A DNA stretch of 64,000 nucleotides, taken from NCBI GenBank assembly GCA_001986395.2, contig MQVO02000014.1, forward strand, positions 806,001 through 870,000, read 5' to 3'. Every line of letters begins with the position of its first letter. The first letter of the stretch is position 1. The translations under genes were made by a program, and so were the position numbers. Origin of the DNA: Irpex lacteus. Lineage: Eukaryota > Basidiomycota > Agaricomycetes > Polyporales > Irpicaceae. Below the pieces are notes generated by a model that saw only the letters and a program-made list of their open reading frames with translations, did no database searches and was not told the DNA's origin. This document shows positions 11,558 to 22,410 of this stretch, piece after piece.

Positions 11558-13119
11558 CTAGGTACTTTTCATCGCCCGTCTCCCTGGGTCCGCATTGCGA
11601 TCGAACCATGGTGGGTTTCGCATGTAGATGCCCGTCCCGTTCTGGTCGTTGTTCCAACCTCCCCCCTCCCACATGCGCAACCGCCACAATGCGATCGCGA
11701 GAGGTACTGAGTCTGCCCTTTCCAAAGTTGCTGAGGTGGAATATAGGACATACGCGTGGCTCTCCTTTTGGTCTTCACGATCTACGTCGTTGCGGCTCGC
11801 GGTTCCACTGCGCTTCGTAATTGAGGGTGATTGTCGATGTTGCGCCTGTTTTTCTATGCGCATTACATTCTGCAGCACCTGATAGAATGCTGCGCGTTGG
11901 GATGACTCTGGAAATAGGGAAACACCGTTGTACAGAGGGACTTTCGCACTCATGGAAGTCAGAGAATCGCCTTCTGCCCAGCTATTCTGCTGGTGTTCGA
12001 CGGGGTATAGTTCAGCTATAGGGTATTTGCTCGTTTTTGTGCCATCCCTGGACGATGATATGGTGGGCGGTGCAGAAGTCGAGGGTTCAGGCCGTTCTTT
12101 CGACGCTGGATTCTTGTTGAGTGGTGGTATAATTATAACAGCGACTGCACCCTCCAGCGAAAGTATGCCGTCTTGTTTTATCTGTCGAAGCTCAGAGCGT
12201 CGTAACCGTCGCAAAACAGGAACTTCCTGCGAGTGAACCGGTCTACATCGTAGTTGTTCTCCAAGAATCTCGAGTTCCTGTATTACCCGCGTGCGAAGGA
12301 CACTTCCGACGTGTTGCGCTAGTAAAGAGTCGGCAGGGAGATTAGCATTAAGGTATCTCCGCTGGATCGCTGTCAGTATCAAAGAATGAGATATAACTAC
12401 AACTAGGATGACATGTATAAAATCTTACGCTTGGATTCAATAATATGCTCGACAGCATCCTTGTAACATAGTACCCAACGACCGTTTCCGGCTCTTTTGC
12501 CTCTGTATCGCGGATGTTCGACGCCATCGGGGAAGAGCGCAGTCGTATAATCACTAGAATTGCTTGCTGGGACGGACATTGCAGCAACGCGAACCATGAA
12601 GTCTACCTGGAAGTTAGGGCGCCGTAGGGAGCTGTAAATGAGAAACTCGCTTACCAGCGGGTTGGACCGTGTTCGTAACAATGCACCGCCGCATGGGACT
12701 CGCCAGCATTCTTACTAGGGGCATGTTCAGATTCAATGGGGTTCTCGTGAATATAGCTGAAGCCACGACGTACGATACGGGTTTGCCCACCATCTGCGCT
12801 CTTCCTCTGACATTACTCTCCGTAGTTCATAGCTAGATTCGTCATCTTGCTGTGTTCCCGCACTTTCAGCTACATGGGTGCCAGAAGTTATTACGCGAGG
12901 GTCTCGAGTTTTCCTCCGTCGGTATGCGGGCGCATTTGTTATGGGATTGACATGGTCCAAGAGTACTGAACGCTTCCGACCGTGGTGAGTTGGAACAGTG
13001 CTTGTCGGTATACTGGAAGGCTGACTAGCTCGTGTGCGTGTAGGTGTGACGATGCGCTCCCTTGTATTCTGATGGCCTTTAAAAGGTGCTTTGAGAAGTC
13101 GAGGAATCAGTCGAGGCAT
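11558..13119 (-). CDS. conserved fungal protein of unknown function, possibly mitochondrial
   Basis: I do not recognise this family with certainty. The product starts MPRLIPRLLKAPFKGHQNTR, basic and lacking acidic residues, which resembles a mitochondrial presequence. A conserved-looking core spans three exons: EERRWWANPY, then LRMLASPMRRCIVTNTVQPA, then DFMVRVAAMSVPASNSSDYT with a later GNGRWVLCYKDAVEHI. Introns lie near 12690-12760, 12615-12660 and 12370-12430. The C-terminal exon (12382-11558) starts AIQRRYLNANLPADSLLAQH and becomes Ser/Pro-rich and low-complexity, ending NADPGRRAMKST. A mitochondrial ribosome- or respiration-related role would fit the basic N-terminus and compact core, but that is a guess. 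It converges on PRE3. Confidence 0.6.
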
Positions 13120-13521
13120 GAGTATCCCTCATCCTTATAGGCGCTTGAGACGGTTGCGCCAACCATCCGTATGTAGATTGAATCGGGGCTTCGCGCCCGT
13201 CCACTTTACAGACGAGCACTTGAGAATTACTTCATCATGCCTATGTGCGACGTACTGTCATGCATCGTAAAAACGATAGTATCCAGCGGCCGTCGACAGG
13301 TACATAAGTAATCGATTCTCTCCATCGCTACTCGAGTGAGACATGCACAAGTAGTACTACCCGGACTACCGGGATGAGCCTGAAAGTTACTCGAAGTAGG
13401 ATCACATTCTATGCCCTATACTCTGCAATGAGGTTCCGCTACAAAACAACTTGATATATACACAGACGCAACAGCAGCGAGTCCTTTCGATGGCAAATAA
13501 GCGTATATCATAGCGACGCGT
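13120..13521. other. intergenic
   Basis: About 400 bp between two minus-strand genes. It holds the promoter of the upstream protein and the terminator side of the hydrolase. No motif or open frame worth naming was found. Confidence 0.4.
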
Positions 13522-14864
13522 TTAGGCTAGAGCTTCCAGGTAAACCTGGATAGCTTGCTCATAATCGTCCCAATGCATCTAAAAGAGTGGTAAGCATACA
13601 TCGCAGATGAAAAACGACTAAACACTAACGAAGTGATTCGCGCCGGGAATCACCTTGTATACAAGATGTCCTCCACCACGAGCATTGTCGTCGTTCTGCA
13701 TGTCCCAAAACGCTGCTGGGCTGAACGAGGGGCCGCGTGTCCCGCAAAGCGCGTGTATGGTAAGGTGAGGCACTGCAGCCCGAGTCGCTTTATCGAAGCA
13801 AGCCTTGAGGTAGTTATCATTGGATTGTTTACCACAAAATGCCATGACCTCTAGTTCGGAGACGGTTTCATCGACAATTGTGGCGAATTCGTCCGGAGAC
13901 ATGCTGTAGATTGACGGTGCACGAGTGACGGAGGGCACGATGTAGGATAAAACCGAAGGATCGCGCGTGGAGAGATCGCCGTGGTCGAAGTAGGATGTAA
14001 TCCATATTGTCCCCATGCGGCGACGATGCTGTAGTGGAATGCTTTCATCCATCTCAAAGAACCATGCTCCAGGCGGCATCGGCAATCCGAGAATAGGTGC
14101 AGGGGGTTCTAAAACACGAGAAGGTTGATAAATAGCATTCTATAAGTCGAGATAGAAGACAAACCCTGCATGATGAACCTGCGAACATGGGTCTTGAACC
14201 GTGCCTGCGTTTCCGCTGGCGTGTGCTCGAGGTTGGCCAAGGCAGATATTATGACCCCATGGCCTGCGGACCAACCTAGGAAAGCAATGCCACCGGATTT
14301 GCCATCGAGGGAAGCAGGCGGAATATTATTGTCTTGAATGTATTTGTCCACGAATGCAGCAAAGTCTGTACCGGTGCTCCTGACAAATACGGCTTTCTCT
14401 TCGTTTGAGGCAGCCGGCAGGGCAGACATTTGCTCCAACGCGAAAGCAGTCGAGCCTCCGTAGCAGCGACGGTTCACCGCCACGACACGGAGGTTGTGCT
14501 TAGGAGCAAGCGCAAGGATGCGACTGAATGTATCTGATAGAATAATGCTCCTCTTCAGCAAAACTCACGTCAATGTAGGAGGGATGAAGGACGCACGAGC
14601 GTTATAAGCCAGACCATGGGTGGCGATGATGGTGGTATATGGTTCGGAGGCTGGGGGAGGCACACCGCTGTCTATGTAAGTGAAGACAGGACCGTCGTCG
14701 CCCGCCTTCAGAGAGGCTGTTGGAGGGAGAGTGTACCACGACATGACGTCTGAACGAGGCTTTCGAGTGCCGGGGACTGGAAGGCGGGTAGGAGTGGTCT
14801 GTGGTTTCCCTGAGGATACCAGGGATTTAAGCCATGTGAACAGAGACAACATCGACCCTATCAA
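13522..14864 (-). CDS. alpha/beta hydrolase fold protein
   Basis: Probable serine hydrolase or esterase of the AB_hydrolase_6 type. The start at 14864 gives a short hydrophobic N-terminus (MIGSMLSLFTWLKSLVSSG). The first beta-strands and the oxyanion His-Gly lie in TTIIATHGLAYNA, at an exon end. The second exon has LRVVAVNRRCYGGSTAF and the nucleophile elbow GWSAGHG (Ser in G-x-S-x-G) at about 14250-14280. The third exon carries a cap region (PPGAWFFEMDESIP) and the probable catalytic His in PGANHF (about 13640). The last exon reads MHWDDYEQAIQVYLEALA with TAA at 13522-13524. The catalytic triad appears intact. No signal peptide is certain; the N-terminal stretch could be a membrane anchor. 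The substrate is unknown. Confidence 0.82.
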
Positions 14865-15629
14865 GGGGAGGATTTGTGCTTACGATTCGAAAGGCCGAAA
14901 ACGGACCATTACATAGCCTGACTGACTGCCATGAAGCGCAGCTGGATGCGAATCAGTATCTTCACATCAGGCCTTCCATGATTCGATGATACAACGCCAA
15001 TAGAAGCCACAGCCATTGTCGAGACAACACGCGTAATTCGATAGTTGGCTTTCCTTTCTGAACCAGCTCCGTGATGGAAAGCAGTCAGAACGAAGATGTG
15101 CGGACGCCACGAAGAACGAAGCAAGCCCATAAGGAGTAGTGATAGGCGCCCTCTCGGAAGCTCCCACGAGATGCTGATGACTCATCAATATCCGATGCAC
15201 TATATCCTACACACTCACAACAGCGTTTCGAAGCAGCGTCATTCCACCCCTTCCATCTTCACGAATACTGATACATAAGGTGGCCAATGCAAATATACTG
15301 ATCATCTAACTCCGATCGCCGTGCTTCTCGGATACTCATCTTGCAGTTCAACTCCCAAGCCCCAAAGTTGACGGCAATCGCAGCGATAGTAATTCGACCC
15401 AGCGCGGTACGCCGATGCATAGTCCAATCACGCTGGTATGACTTCTATATTTTACACAACTCCCAAGATAATCCAGCAATTGATCCTATATGATAGAATC
15501 AACCTTGCGCCCAAACTTAAACGTGGCGGCGGTGGGATGTATCGCAAGAAACTCATTCTGCTAAGTAAGTTGCTATTGCTGTGTAGATTACATGATTTCT
15601 GCGCAAATTTAGTGAGACCAAGAGATACG
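14865..15629. other. intergenic
   Basis: About 765 bp separating the hydrolase start from the methyltransferase 3' end. Only short frames without recognisable motifs are present. Confidence 0.4.
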
Positions 15630-16582
15630 TCATTTGCTTCCCACATCTGGCTTCCGCCCATAAACCACTCGCAGTTCCACAGTCATCCCCTCACGCGCAT
15701 CCCACTCACGCTGTAGTCCATCAACCAGCTCATCAAACTCCCTCTCAGGGTCTGCCATTCCCATTCCACCAAGGCGAATGACTAAGGGTTTCATCGAACG
15801 AAAGGCCCCTCTTAAGGACTCACTTCCGTGAACGCCGATTTCCCCTGCCCACCGCCCTAATTTAATATGATGGCATTCTTCACCTACCTCCCTGAACCCA
15901 ATTTCGTGGAACAGCGCAGGTGCCGTGAGCACGATATCGGCGCGAAGATTCCGGAATGCGAGGACTTCGCGCATTATATTCCACATGCGCGCGGTGCACT
16001 CGCCACCGCCTTCAAATATCCCTGGTTCCGCTATCTGCATCCACCCCCCAGGATGTAGTATCCGAAAAGCTCCAGTTAGGCTCTGTCGCCATTCGTCCGC
16101 GCTCAGTGCCCACACGAGTAGACGCTGATGAACGAAATCGAAACGATTGTTCCACGCACTCGGCAAGTCAAGGACTGAGGCTACCGAGAACGAGGAGTTA
16201 TAGGGCCTCACGGCAGGGAACATTTTGGCGTTAATATCTATACCGTGAAGAATGGCGTGGGGAGGCAGTAACTTGCTAACGTCTTCTATCCATGAACCTA
16301 ATGTAGGAACAGAGTGAGTGGCTGACGTACAGTGGACCAACTTGCTTTTACTGACCTGGCCCAGTACCTGCATCCAGCACGAGGAGCGGGCTGTTGCGAT
16401 TCACAGGTGCGATGATTGGATTGCCTCCGAGAGCTACTCTTACTACCTCGTTTTGGCGCACAAGTCTGGAAGGAGTCAGTATTCTTCAAATATCATTGGT
16501 GAAGGTCGAACCTTTCTCTCTCGGCGTCGTCTCCCGGCAGTATGTATCGATCATTTGTCGTAGAGCAAGAGTTAAGTGTCAT
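15630..16582 (-). CDS. SAM-dependent class I methyltransferase, N-terminal frame apparently broken
   Basis: Methyltransferase of the fungal secondary-metabolism type (Methyltransf_25/LaeA-like fold). The N-terminal piece MTLNSCSTTNDRYILPGDDA with ERERFDLHQ matches the usual ERERLDLQH block. It then meets a stop, and the homology resumes in another frame as ILTPSRLVRQNEVVRVALGG followed by NSPLLVLDAGTG (motif I, SAM-binding E/DxGxG). The extra bases are at 16486-16495. After an intron (about 16310-16366) come SWIEDVSKLLPP, ILHGIDINAKMFP (motif II acid), FDFVHQRLLVWALSADEW and ILHPGGWMQIAEPG, ending with KPDVGSK and a stop at 15630. The core methyltransferase is complete. Either the gene is a recent pseudogene, a sequencing indel is present, or an extremely short intron (28 nt) is spliced. 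It lies just downstream of a UbiA prenyltransferase on the same strand. Confidence 0.72.
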
Positions 16583-17013
16583 GGTAGTGTGATGTGAGTT
16601 CTTGGACTGTCTGCATTCCTTTCTTACACGAGTATATGAACGCTCCGTGTAGAACGCCCAAACATGCGGCTATAGTATACCTCTCTTCCCCGGTCGAACC
16701 AATTCTGAAATCCCATCAATTCTCCGCTATTTCCTATGATTCGTTGTAAGAGAAGATCTGTCTAGGGAAAGGCGTTCTTGGCCGCTCATGAGAGCATATA
16801 GTCCCTATTAGGGCCCTAGGACGACCGTAGACCGTGACCGTTCAACAGAAAACTATTTTTCTGATTTGGAGCAGAGTTCCCTTTGAAGGAGATTACACTG
16901 TCGAACGCGACTAAGAATCTGATGAAGATTCGGGCCTTTGCGGCCGCTAGATGTACTACAGATTGACTACAAAGGATAACAGATCCGGGAGACATAAATT
17001 GTGTTCGAGTTCT
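16583..17013. other. intergenic between UbiA gene and methyltransferase
   Basis: About 430 bp containing the methyltransferase promoter. No conserved motif or open frame was identified. Confidence 0.4.
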
Positions 17014-18090
17014 CTACAGTGCAAACAGATGCGAACGGGCATGTATAGGAAGAATCAAAATAAGAGCCAGCCAGCACTGCGAAAAGGCGTCAGGTAGGTG
17101 TGAGAATATGAGCATAATTGAAAACGTACATTGTAGAGTATATATGATTGACTATCCGTCTTTGCGTCTCTCCAGATGTAATACCGGCAACCCACGTAGC
17201 CACCAATGAGCGCTACCGCCACCGTGCTGCAGGGACCGATGTCCCAGAACCAGCACAAACAGACAGACCACCCAGTAGTAGCCATGAACGTAAATATACG
17301 AGAAAATTCCGGAGCGTAAATGGGGAAGGTGACACGGCCGATAGCTGCGTCACCTTCGACGTCCGGGAAATCTTGAGCTTGGATAGTTGTAAAGATAACC
17401 ATTCCACTCAAGATGATAGCGTACGTAGATGTCGTGTCCAAATCGCGGTGTGCCCCTACTCATATGACACTTAAGATCGTTGGCTGGGCGATTTTACCGT
17501 ATGCCAGGGCTTACCTATAAGTTTCACCGCGGCGGTCTCAAAGACCATATAGCCCCAGATATTGCAAAAATTCTTGCCTATGGGATGTCGAGCAAAGCCA
17601 AGTTGATCGTACGCCCATGTGGTCGTCACCAATGCAGAGGTGAGTAAGGCCATGTCTCGTCCGAGTACCATTGACCAGCATAAGCACAGTAGGACGGTCG
17701 CCTTTCGCAAGATTTCCATTTGCGATGGCGTTACTCGTCCAGAAGGAACTGGCCGCCATGGCCTATTTATTGCGTCTTCGGCGTGACTACGTGCTTGATT
17801 CGAGACGTTGCATAGGAGCAAGTGACTCCAAACCCACGCGCAGCCTTGAAGCAGGTGCAAGCTAGAGTAGAATGGTGCTGTAGCACATGCGAACATAATC
17901 TATTGTTCCCTATGTCAGCTGGACACCAAGGCTCATGCTGTTAAAAATCTCATACCGTTGGTGCAAAAATAGTTTTGTAATCAGTCCAGGTAAATAGGAT
18001 AGCGGTATGAAGGTACCACGTAAGCCGTGTGAGTAATATTCGTGCGTATGTGGGGAACAAAGCTTTTCGTAAATGGATTACGGAGGGCAT
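17014..18090 (-). CDS. UbiA-family prenyltransferase
   Basis: Integral membrane aromatic prenyltransferase or UbiA-type cyclase. The start MPSVIHLRKALFPTYARILL is at 18090 and the first exon ends YKTIFAPT. The second exon opens IMFACATAPFYSSLHLLQG and contains the first polar motif region NVSNQARSHAEDAINRPWRP with VPSGRVTPSQ. This is the NxxxDxxxD-like Mg-diphosphate site in the weak form seen in fungal UbiA proteins. The third exon has the second acidic motif QAQDFPDVEGDAAIGR (DxxxDxxxD), then helices and RYYIWRDAKTDSQSYILYN. A final small exon gives CWLALILILPIHARSHLFAL, with TAG at 17014-17016. Multiple membrane helices agree with the fold. The adjacent methyltransferase, and P450s nearby, suggest a tailoring role in meroterpenoid or terpenoid biosynthesis. 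The substrate cannot be inferred. Confidence 0.87.
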
Positions 18091-19609
18091 GTTTGCGGCG
18101 TTGGGATAGCAGCTGTGTGAAGTTCTTCAAGTACACTCGGTCCATTATAACAACTTGATCTTAAGCATGGTTGTCTCCGCCAAATCATTGGCTACACCCT
18201 CCGGCGGTCATGACCAAAGCAGATAAGTGAGCCGCGCTGAAATATCTCTGATGACTACCAACAAAGATGGCAATCGATGAACTTCAAGTTGAAGAATGCA
18301 GAGTAGTAATTCGTAGGTTTACTCACGGTGTTTATCATGTTATTCTCCAGGTTTGGTACTATGACCAGGACATCTCGAAATGGTTACAAAAATGACTAGA
18401 TTCCGAAAATCAAGGTTTAGCATTGGACAGAAGCCTTGAATTGTTGCGAGCTACGTACACACGAGAGTGCAGTTGCAACAGTCGAACGGGAGTATGAAGC
18501 TGTGAGAACTGGTTCGGTAGTAATCCGACTCGGACGGCGAGCACCATTCGGTCACGGATAGAAGCAGCCGGGATGATACGTATACTGTAGTCTCGAACCA
18601 GATGCTTCTGAGTGTTGGAGGATCGATGTCTGAGTGCACAGGCGTCTTGCCAAAACGGTAAGAACTTGAAAGCGCTGCCTGGGGTCTTGGGACGTGGCTA
18701 GGCAAGATCCATCTTAGATGGCAACATTGATCAATTGACTTGATTGGGCAATCACCATGAGGAAGACTCGATCGCTTGCATAGTTTCAGTTGGCTACTAC
18801 TCTATAAGTCGTTCGACGTCAGGCCACCGTGACAAATCTTAACGCTTTGTGACATTACGCGAGGACACTACCTCACATCATTTACAGTGGAAAGCATCGT
18901 GATGACTCGAAGTAACTAATAGTCCCCTTCCAGTTCCGTATACTCCGTGACACTCTTTCTAACAAGCCGTATGATCCGGGATGTAGGTTCAAGTGGTTTC
19001 AGAGTGGCCATGACCGTGATCATTCTGGCATAGATGCTATGTGGCACAATACTTTGACTGACACCCGCGCTGATCTAGAGCCTTCCTGATTCCGAGAATT
19101 GGTGGGCAGGATGATGACCTGCACCATGATGAGATTCGTCCCCTCGATTTCAAGCTCTCAGTCTGTCGAAACAAGCAGAAGCACATCGGGTTGGGATAAA
19201 CCCTTGTTGATTGCTCATACTAACAGTTCCACAGAACCCTTTACCACCACACGGTTGTTGATGATTTGAACACCCGTGGGTGTTTTTGATGCAATATCAG
19301 GGCAATACTGCAATCGTTGGTCGGCAATTCGGTGCATTACGTGGGGCACAGATCCAAGAAGGCCTCGACAACACCCTTCTCAATCTGCCAACTTGTCCGA
19401 CATCCGCGGCTAGGCTTCAATATAACACGTTCAATGTCCAGCGCCCAATTGCAATATGGAAGATCGGCCCCTGTACCTATGCAATGACTGATCGATCATA
19501 TTGACGCTTTAGTACTTTAGTGTCGAACCGAAGATTTGGACAGAGTTTGACAGGCATGATCGGATGCCATTGTAAATACTTGGGTACGTCGGACAATGGA
19601 CACACTAGT
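18091..19609. other. gene-free stretch
   Basis: About 1.5 kb upstream of the UbiA gene without a supported coding region. It contains a 7-bp-armed palindromic site at 19269-19284 (AACACCC-GT-GGGTGTT). Otherwise only short unrelated frames are seen. Confidence 0.4.
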
Positions 19610-20033
19610 CTCGGCTCCAGACGGTTCCGCTTTTGGACGTCGGAGATCGAAAAACACTTGAGGATCCTTCAGCTAACCGTCTGGTCGTTCTGGTAGAGAC
19701 GGGTGGGGGTCAATCGAGAGCGCTTAACCCGTGCGCGAAGTCGACGCGTCGCCCAAAAAGCTGTAAAATCACGAAAATAATTCATTAGCTGCTGAAAGAT
19801 TCAGAAAAATGCTCTATCTACTCAAACATTTATTACAGTGGCGGGTGTTGCAGACACGGACTACCGAGCACTCCGAAGGGCTGGCGTAGACGCCCGCGAG
19901 ACCAGCCTTTTGCCTGCGTCATTGTGGCGTTTACATTGACCCCCACCCGTCTCTACCAGAAACCCCAGACCCTTAGGCCGTTGGACCTTTCATTCTTTTT
20001 CGATCTCCGACGGCCTAATGGGGACGGAGCCTC
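19610..20033. repeat. large imperfect inverted repeat, MITE-like
   Basis: Two arms face each other around a central segment of about 220 bp. Positions 19688-19714 are a perfect 27-base reverse complement of 19935-19961. Positions 19638-19654 are a perfect 17-base reverse complement of 19996-20012. The spacing between these blocks is nearly equal on both sides (33 and 34 bases), so the arms are collinear over about 75-100 bp. No transposase is encoded inside. This is compatible with a non-autonomous DNA transposon or fold-back element. Terminal duplications were not identified. Confidence 0.65.
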
Positions 20034-20492
20034 GGCGACGTCCGTCTCTTCTGGGCACGAGACTAGGACACACCGGGCACCGGCGAAGCAGAACAACATC
20101 CTAGGGGCTGGTGCTCTACCAAGCAACAAAGACATCTGGTTGGCTGTGATGCGTCGTCCGAACCCCCAGACTACTGAACATACGGTCGGGACTGCATACG
20201 AAGGCTATAACCATGCCTTGACACAGACTGCACAGGCGCTTCAAGAAGGTTGGAACTCCGCGAGACATCTGGCGCTGGCGCGGAGATGTCCGCTGCAGGC
20301 CCACAGCCTGAATTCGTTCATGGACGATCCCAAACGTGCAGCACATGATGCTAGCCGTAATACAGCAATGTAGGGTTGCCGCAGGGTGCCTGAGCGAGTG
20401 TGAACTTAGTGGCGCAAGAAGGCTGTATATCTCACTCAACTGTTGGGCTCTGCGATTCCTTGCTTACATTCGAGTCTCTGGGCCTGAGAAGG

Positions 20493-21872
20493 ATGGCGAT
20501 ATCGTTTTCTTTGGCAGAGGTTGTAGGCTTGGCCACTGAGGCCTTCATGTTCGGTAGGTGCATCAATCCACGCGAATGTAGTGCTTCACTCACCAAATGC
20601 CTCTTTCAGGGATCTTCTTCATTCTGCTGATACAGTCCCTGATTCTGTTGTATCGTCGACGCAAGAGCTTGAAGTCGTTCCTTCCTGTGACGAGTCTTGC
20701 TGTTCTCCTTGCTATCCTAATAACCTGGGTCAGTCACTCACCGTGCAGTACAGAACAATGACTAACAGATACTTTAGCATATCCTCATTGATGCTGTACG
20801 GCTAGTATTCGCTTTCAAATCCAGTCAGATAGCAGAGGGCGCGGATTTATTTTATGCCAACGCCGCAAGCACACTCAGTGTCATGAAGACCGCAGTATAC
20901 CTTGCAATTACCGTCGCCTTCGACGCGTTCATGGTGCGTCCAAATCACCGCTATACAGCATCGTCGGGACTACTGAATCTGGTGACATACACAGTTATAC
21001 CGATGCTTTATTGCCTGGAACTACAACATCGCGGTCGTCATTCTTACTACTGTCGTTTATCTTGCGGATATCGGTGAGCTCATTGAATATACCAGTGGTC
21101 GTCTGTTGAACAAAAATAGGGACCGGCATTGCGTCCACACATGGCTTGGCGAGTCTCAAGTCGGCAGACACCGTTTTTGTTGTGCAACTAGGGAGAATAA
21201 CGAAGTCGTTCTTCTCAACTACACTGGCAGTGAACGGTATTTGTACTCGTAAGCTGTTTTCTTAACGCGCCGTCTACATGTTCTCACTATCTCTCAAGTT
21301 CTCATAGCTTATCGTGTTTGGGAACGTCAGAGATTTGGTCGTGACGCTCGTGTAGCCTTCAACCTTACCCGAGATCTCATTATCATCGCTGAGTCAGGTA
21401 TGTGTGATACCTTCTCAGGCTGTGACCACTGTTCTCTAATGTCTCTTTCAGGAATGTTGTATACCACGAATCTCGTCGTCGTCGTCTCGTTGTATGCGGC
21501 CCAGTCAAACGTTTTCAATGTATTTTTGGACATGGTATGTAACGACTACTTGCTTACTTTCTCTTGTGTCTGACAATCAAGGATGTAGGCGTCACCTATT
21601 ATTGTGAGTGGTAGATTCACGCGTCAATAATACTTAACAGCTTATCGTCTCTACTAAAGGGTGTCGCAGTAAGTTTGCCCTCCTTCTGTCCCCTGTCTTC
21701 ATATCTCACACAATCTTCGAAGTTTTGTCTCATTGTATTGCGTACCACGAAAGCTATGGAAGAAGGACCGACACACATCTCAATGAAGAATATGAATGAA
21801 GAACCATTCCAAGACTCTGTGGGTAACGACGCACTCGGAAGCAAGGCACATTCTTCGGAGAACATCGCCTGA
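20493..21872 (+). CDS. seven-helix-type membrane protein, copy A
   Basis: Basidiomycete family of multi-pass membrane proteins without a known function. The product begins MAISFSLAEVVGLATEAFMF. The next exons are GIFFILLIQSLILLYRRRK, then HILIDAVRLVFAFKSSQIAE with SVMKTAVYLAITVAFDAFM, then LYRCFIAWNYNIAVVILTTV. They continue with STTLAVNGICT, LIAYRVWERQRFG, NLTRDLIIIAESG, MLYTTNLVVVVSLYAAQSN and VFNVFLDM, then ASPII. A 9-nt microexon (21660-21668, encoding GVA) joins to FCLIVLRTTKAMEEGPTHIS and the hydrophilic tail ending GSKAHSSENIA (TGA 21870-21872). About seven hydrophobic segments are seen. The order of blocks matches copy B at 22.4-24.0 kb on the opposite strand, so the two are paralogues in convergent orientation. 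A receptor-like role is speculation. Confidence 0.78.
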
Positions 21873-22410
21873 ATGGGGCGACACATGCTGCTGATGGATA
21901 ATTGAGGTGATTTACTTCGAGTAGCATTGTTCTTCGTGCAGTGATAGTACTTCAGGCAGTTCAATTGCATGCCGCGGTAGACCTGTGGGGGTATCCGTAA
22001 CTTACATCTGAAAGGCTATGGCAGATGCACTGGTTCCAACGTTCATGATAAACAATAAGGTATTCACCCGGTGCTTGTTCCTTGAGATAAGAAGCAGCCA
22101 CTCGCAGGAGTTGACCATGAGGTACATAGCACAGACCTATGCATAGTACATACCACTGTGAGACCACTGACATATAAAGCGCGATACTTCCTAAAGAATG
22201 AAATAATACAACATTGTAGTACCACAGAATGTTAAAGACTATGATCCCTTACTAGTGGTGTACTACATCGATGACCGAGCCTGGCACGCAGATACCAAGG
22301 CTATTATTTATGGGTCTCAGATACATGAAGATTTGGCAAGCATATACGTGATTATATACAGGTAACTGGGGTACGCTGATATCGCAATGGATATGCTCAA
22401 ATATCAGGCC
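21873..22410. other. intergenic between convergent paralogues
   Basis: About 540 bp between the 3' ends of the two seven-helix genes, AT-richer than the flanks. No gene was recognised. Confidence 0.4.

Noticed and set aside
19924..20373. Plus-strand 149-codon frame as a gene
   Set aside because: Its first part lies in the arm of the inverted repeat and the product lacks any domain.
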